From positions 44,723 through 108,722 of the forward strand of contig JAJRWI010000015.1 in assembly GCA_024276825.1 (NCBI GenBank): a stretch of DNA of 64,000 nucleotides, read 5' to 3'. Both the position numbers and the translations under genes were made by a program. The DNA comes from an archaeon (GTDB taxonomy: Archaea; Asgardarchaeota; Thorarchaeia; Thorarchaeales; Thorarchaeaceae). Of this stretch, positions 33,132 to 42,003 are shown in pieces. The notes under the pieces were generated by a model. The model had not been told where the DNA came from. It did not search any database and saw only the letters and a list, made by a program, of their open reading frames with translations. Positions within the stretch are counted from its first letter, which is position 1; each line of letters starts with the position of its first letter.

Positions 33132-33574
33132 ACCTTAGCGATGAACCGTATTACAAGACTTGGTTGTGGATTCCCAAGGTCTGGCTAATTACATATGTTG
33201 TTGCGGTGTTAGCATCATTTTTTTCAGTGCAGATATTTGGTCCAAGGTCCTATAGAATGGCCATCGGACTCGTTGTATTTGGCTTAGGAATTCCCCTGAC
33301 ATTCAAAAGCCTAGTTGGAGTTGGATGTGATGTCAGGTTCCAGATCTGTGCGTTGGTGAAGGGGATGATAGCAGGAGGAGCTTTCCTCCTTCTAACATTT
33401 ATTGCCGATCCTCTCACATGGTCAGTGATCAGTCAGCTCGTTGCATGGACCCCGTTGTCAGATCCCATAGAACTCTGGAGCATCCAGCAGGTCTGGATAT
33501 TTACTGGACTCTTTGGAGGCTTTGCTGCAAGAGTTGTGGAAGTCAAAAGAATTAATGTCAGTTATCGTAGATGA
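33128..33574 (+). CDS. Membrane protein of unknown function
   Basis: 148 residues with four or so membrane segments (VWLITYVVAVLASFFSVQIFG, MAIGLVVFGLGIPLTFKSLVG, VKGMIAGGAFLLLTFI, VWIFTGLFGGFAARV). No family recognised. Start TTG at 33128 overlaps the aldo-keto reductase stop, and its own end overlaps the start of the phosphatase gene by four bases. The three genes form an operon, and this protein may anchor or couple with them, which is inference. Confidence 0.65.
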   Translation: MNLSDEPYYKTWLWIPKVWLITYVVAVLASFFSVQIFGPRSYRMAIGLVVFGLGIPLTFKSLVGVGCDVRFQICALVKGMIAGGAFLLLTFIADPLTWSVISQLVAWTPLSDPIELWSIQQVWIFTGLFGGFAARVVEVKRINVSYRR

Positions 33575-34320
33575 GAGTTTCAGGCGATTGGAAAGGCTTA
33601 ATTCAAAAAATCCGAAACGAGATTATTAATATGCAAGAAGACAAATATGATTGGGAAACACTGGACTGGCTCGCAAATGCTAGAGAACTTATTCATTGGG
33701 CGAATTCAATAGTCGATGGGGTTCCAGTTCTATTGCTGATCAGGCATTCTCACAGAGAGACCATAGAATCTATGGAAGAGATGGTGGAGAAGAGGATAAC
33801 GCCACTTGGGAAAGAGATGGCTGTTGAGTTTGGAAAACGACTGCCCACTAATCGTGAACTTGAGATAATGCACAGCTTCGTCCCAAGATGTAGAGAGACC
33901 GCTCATGCAATTGCGGAAGGGTTTGAACAGGTGGGTGGAGAGGTACGCAGTATTGAAGATGTTGTCTTTCTTGTCGGACCTCAGGTGTTGGACAGGTCAA
34001 TCTGGGGCAGGCTTGGGACTGATGGAGAGAGTACTGCAGACTTTGTGAATTACTGGGCTGACGGTAAATTTCCAGAACAGAAGATTGAGCCATTTGAACA
34101 GTATATCCACAGAGTCAAAGATGAGTTTGTCAAGCGGCTCATAAGTAGTGAGGATAATGCGCTGCATGTTCATGTCACTCATGATCTCACGCTTTTGAGT
34201 TCAAAACGTCATTTTTTCAGAAATCCCATTGATATAAGCATGAGACCGCCGTATCTTGGTGGTCTGGGGATTACCATTGAGGGCAACAGACTGATGATCT
34301 TTGATCCGATACGTGACTGA
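33571..34320 (+). CDS. Histidine phosphatase family protein (phosphoglycerate mutase-like)
   Basis: 249 residues with the RHG-type motif as RHSHR near residue 58 (the phosphorylated histidine) and a second histidine in HVTHDLTLLSS. The insertion between them includes PLGKEMAVEFGKRLP and the MHSFVPRCRETAHAIAEGF segment with a conserved Arg. A long N-terminal helical part (RNEIINMQEDKYDWETLDWLANARELIHWANSI) is unusual. It is a candidate phosphatase of sugar phosphates or phosphoproteins; the substrate is unknown. Confidence 0.85.
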   Translation: MRVSGDWKGLIQKIRNEIINMQEDKYDWETLDWLANARELIHWANSIVDGVPVLLLIRHSHRETIESMEEMVEKRITPLGKEMAVEFGKRLPTNRELEIMHSFVPRCRETAHAIAEGFEQVGGEVRSIEDVVFLVGPQVLDRSIWGRLGTDGESTADFVNYWADGKFPEQKIEPFEQYIHRVKDEFVKRLISSEDNALHVHVTHDLTLLSSKRHFFRNPIDISMRPPYLGGLGITIEGNRLMIFDPIRD

Positions 34321-34335
34321 GAGGAAGAGCGAGTA

Positions 34336-35565
34336 TCATGGCCAGTCAAATGCTTTGTTCCAAGTGACACTTGAACCAGAGTAGGGATTTTTGTAGACTG
34401 TCTTGTAAAACTCTACGACCTTGTCATTTGATATTGCACGATTAAATGTAGGCAGGACAAAATCTGTTCGGCCAATATAGTAAGTGAACACATAGGGTGC
34501 CCAGAAATTGGGCTGTCCCTCTTCATTCTCAGGCCGGATGAACATCATAACCGCACTGGCGTACTTGCGGTTCTGAAATGTGTGTTCCATAATATAGTCA
34601 ATCGTGTCTTCAGCAGTGTAGCCTTCATGGTTTACCATTATTGCCGCATTTATCGAGATCATCCGTCTCAAGCGATAGTATATCTCAGTGGCCTTGATCA
34701 GAGGACCATTATCCTTCACTCCCAGAAAGTCCTTGGCAGTATCAGCGGTGCCCTCTGAGATCACGCAACGCCCTGTGTGCAGTGGGACTATTGAGAGGTC
34801 TACAAATCCTCTCTCGCGGTAGAACTTCTCCCTCCACAGGTTTGAAACATGATGTTCATATTCATGATATATGACAGAGATCATGGAATACTTGTTGAAA
34901 GTCCTGTCAACATTGAACTGATTCACTGACTTGAAGTTCCCCATATAGTAGTTATAGCCACTCCAAGGTTGACCAGTGACAATCTGATATTCTACACCAT
35001 TATCAGGGACTGTTTCGCCCATGAGCGAAAAGATGTGATTCTGAAATAATTGGCCGACTTCTACCGTCTTCTGTTGAAGTTCGCCCAAGATTAGATTCTT
35101 GAGAGCATCACCCTGGATCATGCCTTCCAAAGTGAGCCGCCGGATGCGTTTCTCCAAGCTCTCATCAGGAAACTCTGTGAGTTGTGTGTCCAGTTCATCC
35201 AGAGTGTCAATAATGACTTCATCTGGAAATTTCTTCACTTTAATGTGAAACAGTTCACTCACAAGTTTGATGTATTCGGGATCCCTGTCATCAAGCCATC
35301 TGACCACTGATGCTAGTGATCTGGTTTCTCCGAGTAGAAAGTCAAGTCTTATTGATGGAGGTAATTCTTCACGTAGGAGGTCGAGCAGTTCTAAAAGGTC
35401 ACTCTCGAGGGTTTCAGCATCCTTGTCATGACTCTGGAGTGTAGGGGACAGTTCTTTGGGTCCAAAGTATGCATCAACCACACTGACTCCTGTAAGACGT
35501 TTTGTGAAATTTCCGACTTCCCCGCAGAGTTTGACAAACAGGCTTGGAGCATCCATTTCAATCAT
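34336..35565 (-). CDS. Putative zinc metallopeptidase (HEYEH gluzincin)
   Basis: 409 residues, cytosolic by appearance. It contains HEYEH at 234-238 within VIYHEYEHHVSNLW and a downstream Glu at 271 (VISEGTADTAKDF), the arrangement of HExxH...E gluzincins such as M32/DUF885-like peptidases. The helical N-terminus (residues 40-150) and the C-terminal region (FWAPYVFTYYIGRTDFVLP) have no assigned match. A small metal-dependent carboxy- or aminopeptidase is the best guess. The start at 35565 can be moved to the ATG at 35556. Confidence 0.7.
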   Translation of the reverse strand: MIEMDAPSLFVKLCGEVGNFTKRLTGVSVVDAYFGPKELSPTLQSHDKDAETLESDLLELLDLLREELPPSIRLDFLLGETRSLASVVRWLDDRDPEYIKLVSELFHIKVKKFPDEVIIDTLDELDTQLTEFPDESLEKRIRRLTLEGMIQGDALKNLILGELQQKTVEVGQLFQNHIFSLMGETVPDNGVEYQIVTGQPWSGYNYYMGNFKSVNQFNVDRTFNKYSMISVIYHEYEHHVSNLWREKFYRERGFVDLSIVPLHTGRCVISEGTADTAKDFLGVKDNGPLIKATEIYYRLRRMISINAAIMVNHEGYTAEDTIDYIMEHTFQNRKYASAVMMFIRPENEEGQPNFWAPYVFTYYIGRTDFVLPTFNRAISNDKVVEFYKTVYKNPYSGSSVTWNKAFDWP

Positions 35566-35643
35566 ATGCTGAAGAGATTCTAACTGCTATTGACTATTTG
35601 CTTTTTAGTAGAGAGATTCATATTATGAGTGTTGGAGTATCTA

Positions 35644-36711
35644 ATGGCGAAGATAATGGCAGAGGCTCTTGATCTGAAGTCATACGACCAGAGAGTCATC
35701 ATAAAGGGAATACTTCAGGAGAAGACAGGTACAATAGTCAGATGTCATACTTGTAATCATAACTGCAACATCAGAGAGGGAAGACTTGGAGTCTGCAAGA
35801 CCAGAGTGAATGTCAATGGAGAGATACTGTCTCTCTGCTACGGCAATGTGTCATCAGTGAGTAACAATCCCATTGAAAAGAAGCCATTCTTTCACTTTGC
35901 CCCAAGCACGAAGGCGCTGACTGTGGGGAGTTGGAGTTGTAACGCATCATGCAGCTTTTGTCAGAATCATGACATCTCGAAGACTCCACCTACACCAGGC
36001 TTATCGAAGTATATGAGTCCGGAGAGTTTTGTCGAGCGGGCAAAGAGAAACAGTGATGGAATATCAATCTCCTTCAATGAAGCGGCCACGTTGATGCTGG
36101 AATGGAATCTAGAAGTGTTCAGACTCGCGCACGAACAGGGACTTTACAACACAATCGTCACAAATGGATATATGACGAGAGAAGCCCTCGATTTGATGAT
36201 AGATGCAGGACTGGATGCTGCCAATGTTGACATAAAGGGATGCAGAAAAGAGGTCCTATCAGAATGCAGTATTGATGTTGATAGTGTCTGGAGCAATGTT
36301 GGTCATATGTTAAAGAGAGGAGTACATGTGGAACTGACAACTCTCGTGGTGCCTGGACTCAGCGACAACATGGAGTGTGCAAAAGGCATTGCTCAGCGAA
36401 TTGTTGAGATTGATCCATCAATCCCTTGGCACATCAATAGGTACTTTCCTCACTACAAGTATGGTGCACCTGCAACATCAATCGATCTTCTCAAGATGTT
36501 GTGGAGTCTTGCAAACAGATTAGGTGTTGAGTTTGTCTACATTGGCAATTTATGGAGGAAAGGCTATGAGGATACTATCTGTCCGCAGTGCGGTACCATC
36601 TGTTATGAGCGACATGGATTTAGGTCTTTCAACGCAGGAGTAGATGATGATGGACGATGCATTTTTTGTAAGTATGATCTTGGTATCAAGTTTTGGAGGA
36701 GTTACAAGTAG
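35644..36711 (+). CDS. AmrS-like radical SAM enzyme
   Basis: About 355 residues from ATG 35644, with GGAG seven bases upstream. The radical SAM motif is C-x3-C-x2-C in CNASCSFCQN. An N-terminal Cys motif (RCHTCNHNCNIREGRLGVCKTRVNVNG) and a C-terminal ribbon (ICPQCGTICYERHGF...GRCIFCKYDLG) are typical of the AmmeMemoRadiSam system radical SAM protein AmrS, related to pyruvate formate-lyase activators. The reaction of the system is not settled. The partners AmmA and Memo are not in this window. It is followed without gap by an ICMT-like gene. Confidence 0.88.
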   Translation: MAKIMAEALDLKSYDQRVIIKGILQEKTGTIVRCHTCNHNCNIREGRLGVCKTRVNVNGEILSLCYGNVSSVSNNPIEKKPFFHFAPSTKALTVGSWSCNASCSFCQNHDISKTPPTPGLSKYMSPESFVERAKRNSDGISISFNEAATLMLEWNLEVFRLAHEQGLYNTIVTNGYMTREALDLMIDAGLDAANVDIKGCRKEVLSECSIDVDSVWSNVGHMLKRGVHVELTTLVVPGLSDNMECAKGIAQRIVEIDPSIPWHINRYFPHYKYGAPATSIDLLKMLWSLANRLGVEFVYIGNLWRKGYEDTICPQCGTICYERHGFRSFNAGVDDDGRCIFCKYDLGIKFWRSYK

Positions 36712-37404
36712 ATGCTAGTAATTCTGTTCTTATTGGGAATGCTGTTGATGGTTCCACTTCATTTCAGGTCTCTTGAACATATCAAGTTGAGAGAGAAATA
36801 TGGAGAGGAGAAGGGGAAGGAGAGGGGTGCTATTCTGGGGATGATTTCGGGCTGGGGTTTCTTTGGCTTCTGGATTGGAGTCTGGATCGCACCACAACCA
36901 CAGTTTATCATACCACTCTTTGACACCATGATTATCCAGATGCCTGTCATCAACCTTGCAGTCCCAATAGTGCATCTGATTATTGCTCTGGCATTCCTAT
37001 TGTTGGGGGCGTGGCTAGGGATTGTTGGAGTGATGAGCCTTGGGCTGGAGGTTTCCGAGAAGCACCAGCCAAGGAGAGTAATCACTGAAGGGCCCTACTC
37101 ACACATGCGTCATCCTCAATACTTGGGTGGAATATTGGCCCATATTGGAGTGGTCTTCCTACTATCAGCAGGAGCCGCTCTATTGTTCACGCCAATCATA
37201 GTCTTGGTAAATTATCTGATGTGCAGGAAGGAGGAACAGGAGCTGATTCATGAGTTTGGAGATGAGTATTTCGAGTATCAAAGAAGAGTTCCCATGCTTC
37301 CCTTCTTTCACAGAAAGTCAATAAGGAGTAATGGGCCAGAGTCAGGTCTATTACGATCTTCTGATAATGAACACAACTCCAACAATGAAGACAACTGCAA
37401 CTAA
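36712..37404 (+). CDS. ICMT/PEMT-like membrane methyltransferase (second copy)
   Basis: 230 residues with several membrane segments and the signature [26 protein letters not shown] and [23 protein letters not shown]. It starts on the base after the AmrS stop, so it is co-expressed. It is clearly related to, but divergent from, the protein at 3892. The last part ([25 protein letters not shown]) is low complexity and overlaps the converging gene at 37351 by 54 bases, so the true end may be shorter only if a frameshift is present. Confidence 0.8.
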   Translation: MLVILFLLGMLLMVPLHFRSLEHIKLREKYGEEKGKERGAILGMISGWGFFGFWIGVWIAPQPQFIIPLFDTMIIQMPVINLAVPIVHLIIALAFLLLGAWLGIVGVMSLGLEVSEKHQPRRVITEGPYSHMRHPQYLGGILAHIGVVFLLSAGAALLFTPIIVLVNYLMCRKEEQELIHEFGDEYFEYQRRVPMLPFFHRKSIRSNGPESGLLRSSDNEHNSNNEDNCN

Positions 37405-38361
37405 CATTGTGAAGGTTTCGGTAGTCAGGAGGGAAGACTGGTCATCAACATCGGGAATGGTTCCATCTGTAGTCAGAGTGGTTGTTTCGGTGGTGTTAGA
37501 CTTCCAGCCGGCAAGTCTGGCAACAAGCCACCAGAGGGCCCTGCCTTTTTGCTCACAACTTGTGAATGTAGTATGACCCGCCTGATCGCCGTTGAAGTCC
37601 TCATGCTCCACAGGGATTGTGTAGGTTGTACCATCGACCTCGTACTGGTAAGTGTTCTGGCTGCCATTGCTCCAGCAGTCAAGGTCTGCAAAGTCAAAGA
37701 GCACCTTGTTGTTTTCAATGCAGTATTGCCTGATCATATTGTTGCGCAACCAGCGATTGTAACCTTCTTCACCTGTTGCCTGCGCATTGCAAGTCATATA
37801 GACAAATGTAACATCAAGATTAGCTGCCTCTAGAGAGGCCATTGCATCAAGATACGCTTGAGCCTGTGCCTCTGAATAATAGTAGAGCTGAGTGCACCAT
37901 GACCACATTGATACGGTAATGCTGGGATTGGCATTAAGGGTATTTTGAGTCAGGGCCAGACCATCACTAGTTTCCCAGTAAAGATCAGGAGTGATATAGG
38001 TCTCAGGAGGATTTCCATCAAGGATGCAGAGGGCATCTTCAACATCTGGTAGTGAACTGTGTGATTGCACCTGCGCATATGCTGCATCATTGCTCTCAAT
38101 TCGATCAAGGCCAGTTATTATTTGACTGCCATGACTTGTGTGAGCATAATGTATCTTGACATTCTTTTGAGCTGCATCAATCCACTCTGATGGAATTGAT
38201 GAGAGATCAATGCAGTTGTGATCAATAATCAGACCGCCAGTCCATTGTGATGCATTCCTCTCATATGACTGCGTTATTGCATTAACATTGCTTGGTACCG
38301 TTGTCAGCACGAGGAGTGCCAGAATCATAGAAAAAGACAGAAATGTGGTGGTTCGCTTCAT
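37351..38361 (-). CDS. Cell-surface SGNH/GDSL-like hydrolase candidate, C-terminal membrane anchor
   Basis: About 336 residues from ATG 38361 with a signal peptide ([28 protein letters not shown]). The body has [44 protein letters not shown], a motif I have seen in secreted proteins of uncertain function related to SGNH-type hydrolases, and an [35 protein letters not shown] segment with possible catalytic His. The C-terminus has a Thr-rich stalk and a membrane segment ([19 protein letters not shown]). It overlaps the 3' end of the upstream methyltransferase gene. The substrate is unknown. Confidence 0.65.
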   Translation of the reverse strand: MKRTTTFLSFSMILALLVLTTVPSNVNAITQSYERNASQWTGGLIIDHNCIDLSSIPSEWIDAAQKNVKIHYAHTSHGSQIITGLDRIESNDAAYAQVQSHSSLPDVEDALCILDGNPPETYITPDLYWETSDGLALTQNTLNANPSITVSMWSWCTQLYYYSEAQAQAYLDAMASLEAANLDVTFVYMTCNAQATGEEGYNRWLRNNMIRQYCIENNKVLFDFADLDCWSNGSQNTYQYEVDGTTYTIPVEHEDFNGDQAGHTTFTSCEQKGRALWWLVARLAGWKSNTTETTTLTTDGTIPDVDDQSSLLTTETFTMLVAVVFIVGVVFIIRRS

Positions 38362-38546
38362 AATTAAAAACTCCAGCAAATATCAATGATATCTCATACC
38401 TTTTTGCTTTTTGCAGACAAAAACTCAACGACCTTAAATCCGCAGCTTTGAATGAAATATTGACATGTTTCATGTCAAGCCTCGAAAATTGGCATCTGCT
38501 CCAGGGAGCGTTTTTTGTGCTCCCACCACTTTTCAAATATGAACTT

Positions 38547-38579
38547 AAAAAAAAAGAGGGGGAAGTGTTGAACTTCCCC
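38547..38579 (-). terminator. Hairpin plus T-run after the large surface protein gene
   Basis: GGGGAAGT (38559-38566) pairs with ACTTCCCC (38572-38579), with a five-base loop. On the minus strand the stem is followed by CTCTTTTTTTTT. The stem reaches into the stop codon of the 38579 gene. Confidence 0.65.
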
Positions 38580-40324
38580 TAAGAAGACTTTCGCAGTGAT
38601 ACAGTCCTTATGCCAACAAGAACCAACGCTAAGACTCCAACACCCCCAACGCCAATGGATGCTATCAATACAGAATCGATGAATTGACTCACTTGGCTTG
38701 GAGATTGATTCGGAAAGACTGAGAATATCGGATCGTGCGTGATAGAATAACCACTCCAATTCGAATAGCAAGAGCTATAGTAATACACCTGCCATGTGTA
38801 TGATTCAAGGGCATCCATTGTTCCTGCGGGAGTCATCTCATTAGCGGTTTCTGAATAGAATAGGGACGGCATCACAGCAGTGCTCACATTATAGGTAGCG
38901 CCATTCTTGCCCCATACATAAGTCCCGCCAAAGTCAACCATTGTTCGAATGGCATCCTCATCAATGAACTGCAAAGTCCCATCAGGAATATCCTCGACAT
39001 ATGTGAGGTTTGATGGTATTTCTGGAAGCTCACCAGGTTCATCATAAGTTCCTGTAGGATCCAAGTCTTCATCATATGCCTCAGCAGTTATTGAATAGCT
39101 TGAAAATGAACTCCAGTAGTTGAGGGCTAGACTGAGCCCCTGGATCTCCTCAACTTGACCCCCAGTTTCGGGATCGGAGAAGTCTCCGATATATTGGTCA
39201 ATCTTTAGAACTGCGGCTTCGTCTACAACATCAAACTTGTAGGTCATGGAGAAACTATCCAGATTGACAGCAATAGGTTCTGGGGAGTCAAAAGAGAAGC
39301 CATTGTCATTCCCAAAGCCATAGTCCATCTCATAAAGGTTGTCAAAGTACAAGATAGGAAGCTCTGGCCATAACTCGCCTTCAATATTGGTGACCTCTGC
39401 ACCCCATTGAATCTCACCGTTGTCATTCAGATGAGGAGTTTCAATCTCGCCAATAGTCCCACTCGTGGGGATAAAGTCGTATACATACTCTGAGTTGTTG
39501 AGCTCGTAGTAGACCCAATCAGAGTAATTAGAGTCGTTCTCGTAATTGATAGGAACCTCAGTGTATGAAACATCCATGATGCCATTATTATTGGTGTCAT
39601 TGAATGCTGTCAGGCCGAGGAAGTAATGTTCCATCCATAGACTCTGGTTACCGCTGAGAAACATCTCATTGACATCGTAGCCATAGCCCCCATAGTCCCA
39701 CTCGTACTCGTATTCAATGCTCTCATTCATATAGGAGGCCCATTCGTATCCCTGAGCAAGATAGGGGATTACATCATTTGGATCCACTTCTGTCATGTTT
39801 TCATTGTACCAGACAAAGTCGCTTGAGTAGTACATGTATGAATAGTAGCTCGAGAAATAGAACAGAGAGTATAGAAACACTTCATCTCCTGTGAAGTACT
39901 GTGTGTCTGGCATCCAGAAGAGGTTCCAGATGTCAATGCTCTCGTTTTGCTCCGCAAGAGCTGCCATAACAGATGCATCGGGATCAAGAATAATGGTCAC
40001 CAGTAGACTTGTGAAGTTCCAATTATCCACATAGGAATAGGTGAAGTTGTCCTCAATATAATAGACATTACCATTGATGTCATAGACCTCATAATAGTAC
40101 GGTTCATACTCATATGGGTCATCATTGCCATTATACTCATAATTACCAGTATCGTTCCACCAGTCCCATGCCACATAGACCCCAGGCTTCATCTCAACAA
40201 ATGGATCTACAACTTGGGAAGGCGTGCCATTGGACTCTTGTGCGACCACACTGTTATGAGCGGCATTTAGGACAATGACACTCAACAGCAGGCCCAATGC
40301 AATGAATTGCATGCTTGTTTTCAA
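38579..40324 (-). CDS. Large Asp/Tyr-rich surface protein with C-terminal membrane anchor
   Basis: About 581 residues. I choose TTG 40324 because GGAGG lies nine bases upstream; ORF codons further upstream run through the promoter region. It shows a signal peptide (SMQFIALGLLLSVIVLNAAHNSVVAQ), then an ectodomain rich in Asp, Asn, Glu, Trp and Tyr (AWDWWNDTGNYEYNGNDDPYEYEPYYYEV), with many N-x-S/T sites, and a C-terminal membrane helix (FIDSVLIASIGVGGVGVLALVLVGI). No known family. It is a likely S-layer-like or adhesion component. Two inverted motifs in its promoter suggest specific regulation. Confidence 0.7.
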   Translation of the reverse strand: MKTSMQFIALGLLLSVIVLNAAHNSVVAQESNGTPSQVVDPFVEMKPGVYVAWDWWNDTGNYEYNGNDDPYEYEPYYYEVYDINGNVYYIEDNFTYSYVDNWNFTSLLVTIILDPDASVMAALAEQNESIDIWNLFWMPDTQYFTGDEVFLYSLFYFSSYYSYMYYSSDFVWYNENMTEVDPNDVIPYLAQGYEWASYMNESIEYEYEWDYGGYGYDVNEMFLSGNQSLWMEHYFLGLTAFNDTNNNGIMDVSYTEVPINYENDSNYSDWVYYELNNSEYVYDFIPTSGTIGEIETPHLNDNGEIQWGAEVTNIEGELWPELPILYFDNLYEMDYGFGNDNGFSFDSPEPIAVNLDSFSMTYKFDVVDEAAVLKIDQYIGDFSDPETGGQVEEIQGLSLALNYWSSFSSYSITAEAYDEDLDPTGTYDEPGELPEIPSNLTYVEDIPDGTLQFIDEDAIRTMVDFGGTYVWGKNGATYNVSTAVMPSLFYSETANEMTPAGTMDALESYTWQVYYYSSCYSNWSGYSITHDPIFSVFPNQSPSQVSQFIDSVLIASIGVGGVGVLALVLVGIRTVSLRKSS

Positions 40325-40367
40325 ACTTTGATTCCTCCAATAGATTATACCCAGTCCTTGTCGTGAA

Positions 40368-40375
40368 CTATATAG
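40368..40375 (-). promoter_or_regulatory. TATA box of the large surface protein gene
   Basis: CTATATAG on the minus strand at 40375-40368, 44 bases upstream of the TTG start at 40324. A start site about 25 bases downstream (near 40345) would leave a short leader holding the GGAGG site. Prediction from spacing. Confidence 0.45.
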
Positions 40376-40386
40376 AGTGTTTTTGA

Positions 40387-40471
40387 TGAACGGTTCATAA
40401 ACGGTCAGTATGCAAAAGTCCATAACCTTCAAGAAGTTGAAAAGGGCATTCATAACATCCTGAACCGTTCC
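40387..40471. promoter_or_regulatory. Two copies of TGAAC-SGTTC motif upstream of the surface protein gene
   Basis: TGAACGGTTCA at 40387-40397 and TGAACCGTTCC at 40461-40471. They are near-palindromic and mutually inverted. The first sits just upstream of the TATA box. The adjacent gene on the same strand (40490-40987) codes for a membrane-bound winged-helix regulator, a natural candidate to bind them. Function inferred. Confidence 0.5.
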
Positions 40472-40489
40472 AAAACGAGTTTGATGTGA

Positions 40490-40987
40490 TTATCTGATAA
40501 CATCTTGAATAAGGACTATCAGTTTCGTCCGACCTGTGACTGAGCGCGAGATTATCGATTTTCGTTCAAGCGTGCTGAGAGTCACACTGAGGGTTGATTT
40601 GCTCAGACCTGTCAATCTTCTCAGTTCTTCTTGTGTCATCTGGCCCCCGTTCTCTTTCAGCGTATTAATGATACGTCGTTCAGTGTTATTCAGAGTGACT
40701 ATCATAATCTGGTCGTGTGCCGAGGCATTTGGTTTTGATTGAGCGTTGTTCTCGGACAGTCTGACCTCCAGATCTGCAATTCTTCTCTGCATTCTCAGGA
40801 TGACCATGACGATCACGTTGATAATGAGGATTAGAGAGATTACAAGTGAAACAGTAGTGGCCAAAAAGACAACTTCTCTTGCAATGGAGGATGAAACTAT
40901 CCATGTCCATACCGATACGAACAACACTAAGACAGAAATGATGATAAGAATGATGTCTATCCTCTCAAAGGCGTTCTCTCTTGGCAT
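40490..40987 (-). CDS. Membrane-anchored winged-helix (MarR-like) transcriptional regulator
   Basis: 165 residues. Two membrane segments at the N-terminus (IDIILIIISVLVLFVSVWTWIV and VVFLATTVSLVISLILIINVIVMVIL), a short linker, and a winged helix at about 100-160 (LNNTERRIINTLKENGGQMTQEELRRLTGLSKSTLSVTLSTLERKSIISRSVTGRTKLIVLI). It could sense membrane state and regulate the surface protein gene directly downstream. The ligand is unknown. Confidence 0.75.
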   Translation of the reverse strand: MPRENAFERIDIILIIISVLVLFVSVWTWIVSSSIAREVVFLATTVSLVISLILIINVIVMVILRMQRRIADLEVRLSENNAQSKPNASAHDQIMIVTLNNTERRIINTLKENGGQMTQEELRRLTGLSKSTLSVTLSTLERKSIISRSVTGRTKLIVLIQDVIR

Positions 40988-41112
40988 TGTCGCACCTTGC
41001 CTAATATCAGACCTGTTGATTACTAATTAGTTTCGTTTAATAATAAAGTGATGATGAAGTCACGTGACAGTCCGAATTCGCAACATGTATATTGAATATT
41101 ATTGGATAGATA

Positions 41113-41466
41113 GTGATGATGAATTTGAGTCAGCGAATGGAAACGGACCAACTATCACCCGAAGAACTGCAACAGTTAAGGCGCCTACTGATAGTCAAGA
41201 CAAAGCTCAGAAACCTGAAGAGAAAGGGCATCACAGCAGATATAGCGATCTGCCCAGTTTGCAAGAGCCACAGGATTGTCGATCTCACCTCGTTCTTTGA
41301 CCTTGGATATATTGGCAGTCTTCAACCCGCATACTATTGTCTTGACTGCGGTTGGTATGGGAGGATATTGACAATAATGACCAACCGTCCTGAGGATGAC
41401 GCGATCCTCGAGGATCTGAAGGACGCATTTCCATCACTGAGGAGTCCTGAAACCAACGATGATTGA
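41113..41466 (+). CDS. Small zinc-ribbon protein
   Basis: 117 residues. Two CxxC pairs (ICPVCKSHRI and YCLDCGWYG) are spaced like a zinc ribbon, with a helical N-terminus (SPEELQQLRRLLIVKTKLRNLKRKGI). Function unknown. The start is uncertain: GTG 41113, two ATGs just after it, or ATG 41137 (METDQLSPEE). Confidence 0.65.
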   Translation: MMMNLSQRMETDQLSPEELQQLRRLLIVKTKLRNLKRKGITADIAICPVCKSHRIVDLTSFFDLGYIGSLQPAYYCLDCGWYGRILTIMTNRPEDDAILEDLKDAFPSLRSPETNDD

Positions 41467-41477
41467 TGTAGAGAGCC

Positions 41478-41786
41478 CTATTCGCGACTCAGCTCAAAGA
41501 CAACTTGGTTGTAAGCATCAGGACAGGCATGTGTGGCTCTGCATTGATCTTCCAGCCATGGAAAGTGAGCATTGAACATCATAGCAAATGCCTTTGGCAA
41601 CATCGAATATAGTGCACTAATGCACACTCTCCCATGTACTCCAAGACTTGTGATGCGCACTTCGTCACCAACTTTGTGACCTGCAGCACAATGCCCTTCT
41701 TGTTTAATCACACGACACACAATCTCCCAAGGTTCTTCTCGCACGCATTTATCATTCATGAGTAGATATTTGGAGTAAGAAGTCAA
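41478..41786 (-). CDS. TIGR04076 family protein
   Basis: 102 residues. The family pattern is seen in EGHCAAGHKVGDEVRITSLGVHGRVCISALYSMLPKAFAMMFNAHFPWLEDQCRATHACPDAYNQVVFEL. Four conserved cysteines suggest a metal or redox site, but no function is known for the family. The start may be TTG 41786 (AAGGA close upstream) or ATG 41759. The 217-bp space before endonuclease III holds nothing I could name. Confidence 0.7.
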   Translation of the reverse strand: MTSYSKYLLMNDKCVREEPWEIVCRVIKQEGHCAAGHKVGDEVRITSLGVHGRVCISALYSMLPKAFAMMFNAHFPWLEDQCRATHACPDAYNQVVFELSRE

Positions 41787-42003
41787 AAATCCTTCTGATT
41801 CTTGTCATAATACATCTAGACTGCTGCTGCCGTCTAATTGCAATTCCTCATCATTCTCACCTGTGACCAATAGTTTATGAGTGGCGCTAAAAACTCCCTG
41901 TATTCTGGAAGTTCAAATGCTTTGATCAAGCGGTATTTCACAGCCATTGGTCAAATGGTTTCAAGAATCATAGTAGAAATGGCAACGATGCAAATTCATC
42001 ATT

